Shown here one piece after another: positions 1 to 7,400 of a stretch of DNA of 42,424 nucleotides. Below the pieces are notes generated by a model. That model saw only the letters and a program-made list of their open reading frames with translations, had not been told where the DNA came from and did not search any database. The translations under genes and the position numbers were made by a program. Positions within the stretch are counted from its first letter, which is position 1; every line of letters starts with the position of its first letter. Origin of the DNA: Xenococcaceae cyanobacterium MO_188.B29. GTDB lineage: Bacteria; Cyanobacteriota; Cyanobacteriia; Cyanobacteriales; Xenococcaceae. The stretch is from positions 1 to 42,424 of the forward strand of contig JASJDI010000017.1 in NCBI GenBank assembly GCA_030065155.1. The letters are read 5' to 3'.

Positions 1-198
1 TGGTCTGTAGGAACATTGACTACCATAGCGGGTCAGTTGATGGGAATATTGGTTAAAGCATTTGATTGGTCTGTAGGAACATTGACTACCATAGCGGGTC
101 AGTTGATGGGAATATTGGTTAAAGCATTTGATTGGTCTGTAGGAACATTGACTACCATAGCGGGTCAGTTGGTGGGAATATTTGCTAAAGCATTTGAC
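1..198 (+). repeat. 66-bp tandem repeat, three copies
   Basis: Copies start at 1, 67 and 133, each beginning TGGTCTGTAGGAACATTGAC. The first two are the same over 66 bp and the third decays in its second half (about 171 onward). The period is a multiple of three and keeps the reading frame. The array probably continues to the left of the window. Confidence 0.9.
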
Positions 199-234
199 TG
201 GCTTGTGGAAATAATTAAAGAGATCGCACGTTAG
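1..234 (+). CDS. C-terminal end of a protein made of 22-residue repeats (partial)
   Basis: The frame is open from the first base, so this is the 3' end of a longer gene that continues off the left edge. It encodes about three tandem copies of a 22-residue unit with the core TTIAGQLMGILVKAFDWSVG. The first two copies are identical in protein and DNA, and the third is diverged (VGIFAKAFDWLVEI). The protein ends in IKEIAR before the TAG at 232-234. The repeat is amphipathic, with regularly spaced hydrophobic residues and one Trp and one Lys per unit, so a helical solenoid or membrane-surface repeat is plausible. I do not recognise the family. The near identity of the DNA copies points to recent duplication. 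The open frame and clean stop make it likely that this is real coding sequence. Confidence 0.6.
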   Translation, partial: WSVGTLTTIAGQLMGILVKAFDWSVGTLTTIAGQLMGILVKAFDWSVGTLTTIAGQLVGIFAKAFDWLVEIIKEIAR

Positions 235-311
235 AATTCTAGGGAGGGCGATCGCTTTTGTGTTTCAAATCATTCAAGAATTAAAATAGGGAAGAAAGTA
301 AGTTAACAACC

Positions 312-542
312 ATGACTCAGGCTCAATTTAATTTAGAAGAATCAGAAATTCAATTTCTCAATCGTTATCAAGAATATGGATTTCGCGATCGAGATGAATT
401 GATTTGTACTGCACTCAAAAAATTAAGACAAGAGTTAGAAGCCTAGAGTTTAGAGGCATCCGCCGATTTATATGCAGAAATATACGAACAAGATCGAGAA
501 CTCCAAGAATTAACTGAATCAGCCTTACTTGATTATTTATAA
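312..542 (+). pseudogene. Antitoxin-like small gene with an in-frame TAG stop
   Basis: From the ATG at 312 the frame reads MTQAQFNLEESEIQFLNRYQ and continues through a ribbon-helix-helix-like segment (YGFRDRDELICTALKKLRQE) to a TAG at 444-446. The same frame then stays open for 31 more codons (SADLYAEIYEQDRELQELTE) to the TAA at 540-542. The whole 76-codon reading resembles short cyanobacterial antitoxins that usually sit before a PemK/MazF-type toxin; that resemblance is from memory. The TAG most simply arises from a Gln codon. No toxin gene follows, because a convergent gene ends at 561. It is therefore an orphan, probably decayed antitoxin, although a 44-residue DNA-binding fragment could still be made. 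Confidence 0.6.
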
Positions 543-560
543 TAAGAGCGATCGCTATTT

Positions 561-1340
561 TTACTGGCTTGATAATCGCTTAAATTTTTGATAGGCTTTA
601 AAGCCTAAACCTAAACTGCCAATAATCAATAAGCCCAAACCCGAATATGGCTCATTAACAGTTGTAATACTGACTGTATTAATTCCAAAACCTCTTTCTG
701 GTGAAGAAGTCCAAAAAACTAAGCTTTTAATATTAGCGGTATCGCTTTGTACCCCTAAAAAAACGGCAGAATCATCCCTTGCACCAGAAGAGATTCCTGG
801 GCTAGAAAATGTTCCTAGTAAGTTATTAGCATCATCGAATGCCGATATAAAAACTTCATAATCTATGTTTTCGCTACCACTTGCAGCAATTTGAGTTCCA
901 GCAGCTTTAACTTCTCGCTCAAAAACGATGGTTAAAGGATTGGGATTGCCCGTAGGAATGACGGTAGGACTAAAACCTGTAAATAAAATAAAATCACCAG
1001 GAGCAAAATTAGTTTGAACCCCTGGGCTATTTTGAAAGATAAATGGTGGAGTGATATCTCCACTAGCATTAGGAATTTCTACCGTTAGTCCTAAACCATT
1101 AGAAGATTGGGCTGAAAATGAATTGTTCAGGTAATCCTCAGTATTGGGAGCAAGAGGATTCAAGACTTTGCCCAAACTTGACCAAGAGATTTGAGCGTTA
1201 CTTTGTAAAGAATTTCTCTCTTGAACCAATGTAAGAGCGTGAACTGGCAAGGTAACAAATGTTGTTAAAGTAATAAATGAAGCTAATTGAGCTATGGTAA
1301 TTAATTTGCTTCTAAAAGCTTTTAAAGTTTTATTTCTCAT
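561..1340 (-). CDS. PEP-CTERM sorting-domain exported protein
   Basis: The 259-residue product starts with a signal peptide (basic MRNKTLKAFRSK, then a hydrophobic stretch ending near VHA, about residue 36). It ends with a PEP-CTERM-type tail: NEPYSG, a hydrophobic helix GLGLLIIGSLGLGF and a basic end KAYQKFKR. Proteins of this class are exported and processed at the tail by an exosortase, often for surface or matrix localisation. The middle (residues 40-225) is rich in Ser, Asn, Gly and Phe, as in beta-sandwich PEP-CTERM proteins, but shows no enzyme motif. Its ATG overlaps the last 11 bases of the upstream monooxygenase gene, so the two are translated from one leftward message and may be translationally coupled. 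The specific function is unknown. Confidence 0.8.
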   Translation of the reverse strand: MRNKTLKAFRSKLITIAQLASFITLTTFVTLPVHALTLVQERNSLQSNAQISWSSLGKVLNPLAPNTEDYLNNSFSAQSSNGLGLTVEIPNASGDITPPFIFQNSPGVQTNFAPGDFILFTGFSPTVIPTGNPNPLTIVFEREVKAAGTQIAASGSENIDYEVFISAFDDANNLLGTFSSPGISSGARDDSAVFLGVQSDTANIKSLVFWTSSPERGFGINTVSITTVNEPYSGLGLLIIGSLGLGFKAYQKFKRLSSQ

Positions 1341-2619
1341 GATTATTAACTTCTAGAGGGGGTTTGAGGGAGCTATAAGATGGCAGACTATATCGATAAA
1401 GCCAGTCTGAAAATGCTTTTTGCCCAATTTTGGCTTGTTCTGGCACTGTTCCAAATGATCTATTAAAAAACCGTTTTGGTCTCATGAAAGGATTGAACAT
1501 TTGAGCAGCAGAAAAGAGCGTGCGATATTGCACAATAGTTGTACGCTCAATGCGACTTTTGTCATAATGTCCTAAAGCCTCTCCCAGATTGCCATAATTA
1601 GATAAACAAGCAGACAATGCCCATACATCTTCAAACGTGGTATTGGTGCCTTGTCCAAGATGAGGTCCCATATAATGGGCAGCATCTCCCACTAGAGTTA
1701 CCCTGTTGTTACTCCATTTGGGCAAGATTAGGGGATTGCCAACTGGTCTTTCAACGATGATATCAGCATCCGTCAGGTCAATAATTTCTTGTACTACAGG
1801 ATGCCATTTTGCCAGTTCTTGAATAACTCGTTCTTTTACTTCCCTGGCATTCTTGGATCGATGACTTGTTTTAGAAAGCATCTCTAGTGACCAAGAAATA
1901 TGCCCATCTCCATTATCCATAACTAGAAATATCTTTCCTTTATTGGCAAACACGGTTGCTTGATGAGGAGGCAACAAACGATGTTGATATTTCAGTACCC
2001 CGCGCCAGGTCATCCAACCACTATAAGTCGGGTTTTCAACCCCAAACAACTGTTTACGAACAGCAGAGCGAATACCGTCTGCACCAATAAGCAGATCGAC
2101 GGTTGTAGCTTTGTTATTTTCAAAGCGAAGTGTGACGCTCTGGTGGTTTTGTTCAAAGGCAATTAATCGATGATTGAGATTAAGGTTATCGGGTGACAGT
2201 TTGGATCTCAGAATTTCCTGTAGGCAGAACCAGCGAACCGCCATAAACGGTTGATCGTATTCGTCGCCCGTCATGCGTTGGGTAATGATGGGCCATCCTC
2301 TTTTGGATGTTCTGACTTTGAATCGTTTAATTTGAGAACCTTGCAGTCTGAGTTGCTGAACTACATCTGGCTCGATCGCTGCTAAACTTCTTAATCCGTT
2401 AGGAGAAAGGGTCAGTCCTGCACCAATAGGACGAAATGCTCTGGCTTGGTCATAAATGTGGACTTCAATGCCTCGTTTTTTGAGGGCGATAGCTGTGGCT
2501 AATCCAGCAGGTCCTGCCCCGATGATCCCGACTTTTTTGATGTAGGTTTGGGAGTTTTTCAAGTTAGTATTTACTTGTCTACTCTCAGATGGTGTATGAA
2601 GCTTTATTAGTTCTGTCAT
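1330..2619 (-). CDS. FAD-dependent aromatic monooxygenase-like protein
   Basis: This 429-residue flavoprotein belongs to the PHBH/UbiH-type group A monooxygenases. It has an N-terminal dinucleotide fold, VGIIGAGPAGLATAIALKKR (about residues 31-50). The DG motif is at about residues 185-193 (LLIGADGIRSAV), and the second FAD motif is VTLVGDAAHYMGPHLGQGTN (about residues 308-327). Such enzymes hydroxylate or epoxidise aromatic or isoprenoid substrates with NAD(P)H and O2; the nearest look is to salicylate or 3-hydroxybenzoate hydroxylases and zeaxanthin epoxidases. The substrate cannot be read from the sequence. The first ATG at 2619 leaves an extended N-terminus of about 28 residues before the Rossmann strand, so an internal start cannot be excluded. 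It is followed by the overlapping PEP-CTERM gene, an unusual partner. Confidence 0.85.
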   Translation of the reverse strand: MTELIKLHTPSESRQVNTNLKNSQTYIKKVGIIGAGPAGLATAIALKKRGIEVHIYDQARAFRPIGAGLTLSPNGLRSLAAIEPDVVQQLRLQGSQIKRFKVRTSKRGWPIITQRMTGDEYDQPFMAVRWFCLQEILRSKLSPDNLNLNHRLIAFEQNHQSVTLRFENNKATTVDLLIGADGIRSAVRKQLFGVENPTYSGWMTWRGVLKYQHRLLPPHQATVFANKGKIFLVMDNGDGHISWSLEMLSKTSHRSKNAREVKERVIQELAKWHPVVQEIIDLTDADIIVERPVGNPLILPKWSNNRVTLVGDAAHYMGPHLGQGTNTTFEDVWALSACLSNYGNLGEALGHYDKSRIERTTIVQYRTLFSAAQMFNPFMRPKRFFNRSFGTVPEQAKIGQKAFSDWLYRYSLPSYSSLKPPLEVNNHEK

Positions 2620-2646
2620 TGAAAAGCGAAGTTATGATGTCTGATT

Positions 2647-2663
2647 CCTCTTTTAGGAAGAGG
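2647..2663. other. Small hairpin in the monooxygenase leader
   Basis: CCTCTT, a 5-base loop and AAGAGG form a 6-bp stem just upstream of the monooxygenase start. On the + strand it is followed by a short T-run (CATTTTT). No + strand gene ends nearby, so calling it a terminator is weak. Confidence 0.3.
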
Positions 2664-2882
2664 CATTTTTCTAGAAATATTATCTGAGTTCTGAGAATAG
2701 TTTTGAGGTCGATATAACATTTTAATGTTAGGGATCGTTGCCATATCACACCCTGTTTCAAACAGCCGAGAGTATCAATTGGTAATCAACAAAGTTGTTT
2801 AAAGGTTGCAATAGTCGATCGATAATGGGGTCATCAGACCTGAGTCTTCCCTCGTAAGTAACTTGACATTTGTTCCACCACT

Positions 2883-2914
2883 AGAACTCTTGCAAAAATA
2901 TTTTGTGGTATGAT
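2883..2914 (+). repeat. Left terminal inverted repeat of the IS
   Basis: The first 15 bases, AGAACTCTTGCAAAA, match the right end exactly, and the rest matches with a few changes and one gap. It is preceded by the ACT target copy at 2880-2882. Confidence 0.85.
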
Positions 2915-3084
2915 TAGGAGTTATTTTGCTTTCGCTTTTTGCTAATTAAAACAGTAAGAATTGAGCAATTTTTTCGATTAAGTATTATCGGGCGATCGCT
3001 AAATAAAAAATCGACAGCAGAACTTGTTTCAGTTATTAATTAATTGCTGAATTCTTGAAGATAAATTTAATTTTTGAGTTGAAT

Positions 3085-3957
3085 TTATACGGCTAATTCA
3101 TAATTATAAATGCCTGCAATTAAATGGGCTCTTAAACCAAATCTCTTATGACGATTTCGATAGCAATAAGACAAAATTTTAAAGATTTTTAAGCGACGGT
3201 TAACATGTTCGATTGCCACTCTAAGGCCGTTTAATTCTCGATTAGATATTTTTTGTTCTTTCGTTAATTTTCCTCCCTTGGGTTGCTTGCTCCGTCTTTA
3301 CGCTGAGGAAACCTCAGCGCAGGCGGTGCGCTTCTTAATTGGGGTGGCACTGTTTTCGTGAATTTTTAGGATTCCTTGGTAGCCTTTATCCCCTAGCATT
3401 GTACTTGTTTTAGTTAGCCTTACCTTGGTTTTCTTAAATAACTTAAAATCGTGAATTTTTCCTTTATCATTCCTTAAACTCATTATCTTCATGGTTTTTA
3501 ATTCAATAATTACTTGCGTCTTGAATGTATGCTTTTTATTTTTACCACTATAAAATCCTTTTTGTCCTTTGGTTGGTCTCTCAATAGGACTTTCCATGAC
3601 ATCGATGACTAATACTATTTCTGGGTCAGATAATTTCCTCAATTCTTTTTGTCCAGGTAGAGCTAACTTTCTCGACTTAATCAAGATATTTTCTACTTTA
3701 TGTACCGTTCGACAAACTGTAGATTCCGATACGTCCCAATCAACTCCAATTTGAAAGTAAGGTCGATATTCCCGCCAGTACTGAATAGTCACTAAAACTT
3801 GTTCTTCCACGCTCAAATTACACGTGCGACCAGGCTTCTTTTTGTTCTTTTCTTGTTTCTTGACTTCATTAACGATGACATAAAAAGCCTGATGACTCAT
3901 TCCTGTCCTACGCTTAAATTTCTGTTTGGATAGTCTCTGAAATTGAGCAAATTTCAT
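3085..3957 (-). pseudogene. IS5-family DDE transposase interrupted by a 48-bp insert
   Basis: The first reading block (3957 to 3298) gives 219 residues: an N-terminal helix-turn-helix region (VSESTVCRTVHKVEN), then DDE_Tnp_4-like catalytic blocks, VLVIDVMESPIERP (first Asp) and MLGDKGYQGI (second Asp). It stops at TAA 3300-3298. The same frame continues after the stop with PKGGKLTKEQ ... RVAIEHVNRRLKIFKILSYC (the Glu of the triad) ... IAGIYNYELAV, ending at 3085. The block between PIKK and PKGG (3283-3330) is foreign: 48 bases, 16 codons, in frame, and containing the stop. Without it the protein would be 274 residues, normal for the family. All three catalytic acids survive, so the inactivation is the insert itself. 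Confidence 0.85.
3283..3330 (-). repeat. 48-bp palindromic insert, small-dispersed-repeat-like
   Basis: This GC-rich block lies inside the transposase gene and is centred on a perfect palindrome-type hairpin, CGCTGAG GAAAC CTCAGCG (3301-3319). It interrupts a conserved transposase junction (PIKK|PKGG) and adds exactly 16 codons, one of them TAA. Its size, GC content and hairpin resemble the very small mobile repeats described in cyanobacterial genomes. Family assignment needs a search for further copies. Confidence 0.6.
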
Positions 3958-3998
3958 ATCAATCTTTTCTAAGATAAGAGATTTTAGTAAAATTTTTC

Positions 3999-4031
3999 AT
4001 CTTATCACAAAAAGACTTTTGCAAGAGTTCT
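3999..4031 (-). repeat. Right terminal inverted repeat of the IS
   Basis: The outer 15 bases, TTTTGCAAGAGTTCT, are the complement of the left tip, and ACT follows at 4032-4034 as the second target copy. Confidence 0.85.
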
Positions 4032-4351
4032 ACTGTGAATCCGTTTGAGAAAGTGATTTCAATAAACTTAGGTAAGGTGTCTTGTGACAATTGCTACCTC
4101 GATCGTCTGCGGTGACCGGTGTTCCCCGGTCAAGCTTTTTCATTGCCGAACAGCAGATTCGTACATAGGAGATTGCTTTTAGGCAAAGAGGAATATCTGG
4201 AGTCAAAAGTTTCTGCTTAGCAAAGGTGAGTTGGTAAAGAACTATTCGGTCGTCCGTCAACATAAAATTGCCCTCCGAATTTTGTATTCATATAAGAAAA
4301 GACCATGAGAGCGATCTCTGAATTTTTGTTCATTAATCTTTTGTTGTTCGT

Positions 4352-4415
4352 ATTTTGTCTTAAAACTTATGCTCAGCAACAGGGGAAAAATTCAGGTATT
4401 TTTTCAGGTATTTTT
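4352..4415 (-). promoter_or_regulatory. Shared composite promoter element, copy 1
   Basis: Read on the minus strand: ACCTGAAAAAAT, directly ACCTGAATTTTT, then CCCC (ending at 4382), 24 bp, then CAAAAT-AC (4357-4352). The CCTGA units are 12 bp apart. The 29 bases from TACCTG to CCCC are identical to copy 3. It points at the IS-split hypothetical gene, whose ATG is at 4263. CAAAAT is a plausible -10 box; the tandem box would then lie at about -36 to -64, where an activator would bind. Confidence 0.6.
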
Positions 4416-4450
4416 GAATACTTTTCCCGTCAATGAACTAACCAATTATT

Positions 4451-7400
4451 TTACAAATCACAAAGATTGCGATCGCTTGTTTTTACCTCAGTACTATTGT
4501 GCAGATAATCCCGAACTTGATTACATGAGTACTTGAGAGCATCTAAAGTTAAAAGTTTCTCCAAATTCCAGACAATTACCTTTTGATCTGCTGATACCGA
4601 GGCAATTCTTTTTCCATCAGGTCTAAAATCTACACCCCAAACTGCACCAGTATGTCCCTTGAAAGTTTTGAGCAAAGTACCTTGACGACGATTCCAGAGT
4701 TTGATTGTCTTATCTGCTGAAACGGAGACAATCAGTTGACCATCAGGACTAAAAACTAAATCTTCTACTACATCTTTATGGTTTTTGAGTGTTTGTAATA
4801 AGGTGCCATCAAGATTCCAAAGTTTGATAGTGTTATCGTGAGAAGCTGAGGCGATAGTCCGACCATCGAAACTTATATCTAATCCCGAAATCGCTTGGCT
4901 ATGACCCTTAAATGTTTTGAGCAATGTACCATCAAGATTCCAGAGTTTGACCATTTTATCTCCTGAACCAGAGGCAATAGTGTGACCATCAGGACTAAAA
5001 ACTATATCAAAAATTGTACCTTTATGCCCAACAAGAGTAGTTCTCAAAGTACCATCAAGATTCCAGAGTTTGACCATTTTATCTCCTGAACCAGAGGCAA
5101 TAGTGTGACCATCAGGACTAAAAACTACATACCACACGGCAGCATCATGACCCTTAAGGGTTTTAAGTAAAGTACCATCAAGATTCCAGAGTTTGACAGT
5201 GTTGTCGTTAGAAGCTGAGGCAATGGTCTGACCGTCAGGACTAAAGGCAATTCCGTAAACTCTACTACTGTGACCCTTAAGGGTTTTAAGTAAAGTACCA
5301 TCAAGATTCCAGAGTTTGATAGTGTTGTCGTCAGAAGCTGAAGCAATAGTCTGACCGTCAGGACTAAATGTAATTCCCGTAATGCCAGCACTATGTCCAG
5401 AGAGAACGGTTAGCAAAGGGCTTTTATAACTCCAGAGTCGAATAGTTCCATCCCAACTAGCTGAAACAATGGTCTTGTTGCTGGAACTAAAAGCGACTCC
5501 CCAAACAATATCCCCATGTTCCTCCAGTGTTTTAATTAACCTACCATCTAAACTCCAGAGTTTAACGGTGGTATCTTCCGAGGCAGAGGCAATGGTTTGA
5601 CCATCAGGACTAAATGCCACTCCCGTTACTCCAGCACTATGCCCTTTCAGTGTTTTAATTAACCTACCATCTAAACTCCAGAGTTTAACGGTGGTATCTT
5701 CCGAGGTAGAGGCAATGGTTTGACCATCAGGACTAAATGCCACTCCTGTCACTTCAGCACTATGCCCTTCCAGTGTTTTAATTAACCTACCATCTAAACT
5801 CCAGAGTTTAATGGTGGTATCTTCCGAGGCAGAGGCAATGATTTGACCATCAGGACTAAATGCCACTCCCGTTACTCCAGTAGTATGTCCATGAATTGTG
5901 CGTACCAAACTACCATCCAAATTCCAGAGTTTAACGGTGGTATCTTCCGAAGCAGAGGCAATGGTTTGACCATCAGGACTAAATGCTACTCCTGTTACTC
6001 CAGCACTATGTCCTTCCAGAGTTTTAATTAACTTACCATCTAAACTCCAGAGTTTGAGGGTGGTATTTTCATGAATTGAAACAATCATCTGGTCATTAGG
6101 ACTAATTACAATTCCTCTGACTCCATCACTTTGAGCTAGCCAGCGATTGTACTCCACTAATCCATAAATTGCCTGATCTAATACCAACTCAACTATGGCT
6201 TGAGTAGAAGTGTCTTGCTTGACTAATTTTTTGAGTTTTTGTTTTGCTCTTAATGCTTCGATCAGTGCATCTAAATTCTGATTTGAGACAAACAATGCTT
6301 CTGAGGACAAACTGATCGCTTTAATCTCGCTAATAAGTGAATTCTGCCATTGTAGCCAAGCTGTTCCCGTTAAAATTAAAGCTCCTACTAGACCACTAAT
6401 TAGCCCTAAGGTAGTAAGTTCTCTTCTGCGCTTTTGTTTTTTAGCCTCTCTATCCCTAACTTTTAAACTTAGCTCAATAAAATATCTTTCTTTGGCACTT
6501 AGTTCTTGAAGACGTTGACTATGCCAATATTCTGCATCTACCAGAGGCTTTCCTCGCAATAGGAGTTCTTGATCGCCATCGCTACTTTCCCATTGATACC
6601 TTATTGCTCTCAACTGTTCTTGCCATCGGCGAAACTCTCCGTCAACTTGCATCCAGTGTTCTAGTCTTCCCCAACCTCTAATCAAAGCTTCATGGACAAT
6701 TTCAACAGTTTCCTCTCCTGTAAATTCATTGTAGTTAGTAACCACTAAACGGGCAGAAGCTAAGTGTCTTACTAAGTCCCAGTTTTCTTCCTTCACTTCA
6801 TCGCGATTTGCTACCCGACGAATTGCTTCTGTTTTTTCTCCTAAACGCATCAACTGCATAAACACTTGTTGCACTCGTTGTCTATTTGCTTCTTTTAACT
6901 GGGTATAAATTGTCTCTGCGTGGCGTGCCAGTGCTGTTTCCATACCCCCAATCTCAGAGTAAGCTTGATAGGTTAGTATCCCATTTCTTTGTTTTGACCA
7001 TAATTGAGTTAAGGCAAACTCTAATAAAGGTAAACTTCCTGGCTGTTTTCCTACCTGGTTGATTAGTTGATTGGTTAATCCTTTTTCCAGTCTTACCTGC
7101 ATTTGTGCTGCTGGCTTTTCGATCGCAGACTGTAGTTCAGCGTCATTCATCGGACCAAGGTTTTGAATTGCTCCCTGTAAAGCATCGCTAAGAGGACGAT
7201 AAGAAAGAGCATAGCCATAAAAGTCAGCCCTTAAGGTTATAACTAAAGTAAATGCTGAAGCCAATTTCACAGCTTTCAGTAATCCATCTACAAAAGACTG
7301 ACGTTCGTTCTCTGGAGAGAGACTGTAGAGTTCCTCAAATTGATCGACTATAAGAACAAAGCGAGTTGGGGGTTGTTGGACTAGAGTCTTGATAATGTTA

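Larger units (their letters stand above)
2883..4031 (-). mobile_element. IS5-family insertion sequence (ISL2-like), 1149 bp
   Basis: The ends are AGAACTCTTGCAAAA at 2883 and its exact complement ending at 4031. They are 15 bp perfect, extending imperfectly to about 32 bp (GTGgTAtGAT versus GTGaTAaGAT). The element is flanked by a direct ACT at 2880-2882 and 4032-4034. A 3-bp ANT target duplication and a DDE transposase fit the ISL2 group of the IS5 family, from general knowledge. The ends look intact, but the only transposase frame is broken by a small insert, so autonomous movement is doubtful unless transposase is supplied in trans. Confidence 0.85.
2758..4263 (-). pseudogene. Hypothetical gene of 117 codons split by an IS element
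   Basis: The 5' part runs from the ATG at 4263, with GGAGGG seven bases upstream, to the right end of the IS at 4031, giving 77 residues (LTDDRIVLYQLTFAKQKLL ... SLSQTDSQ). The TAG that ends it at 4032-4030 is created by the target duplication plus the IS tip. If the IS and one ACT copy are removed, the frame continues without a break at 2879: WWNKCQVTYEGRLRSDDPII ... FVDYQLILSAV, ending at TGA 2760-2758. The restored protein is 117 residues. I do not recognise the family; it is mixed helical with several Cys. Seamless restoration of the frame is strong evidence of a real gene interrupted in this lineage. It has one of the three shared promoter elements upstream (4352-4415). Confidence 0.7.

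Noticed and set aside
1..198. CRISPR-like array
   Set aside because: The units are contiguous 66-bp coding repeats without spacers. The WD40 array was rejected for the same reason.
5125..5391. 88-codon frame inside the WD40 region
   Set aside because: It is an alternate frame of the WD40 repeats and inherits their periodicity.
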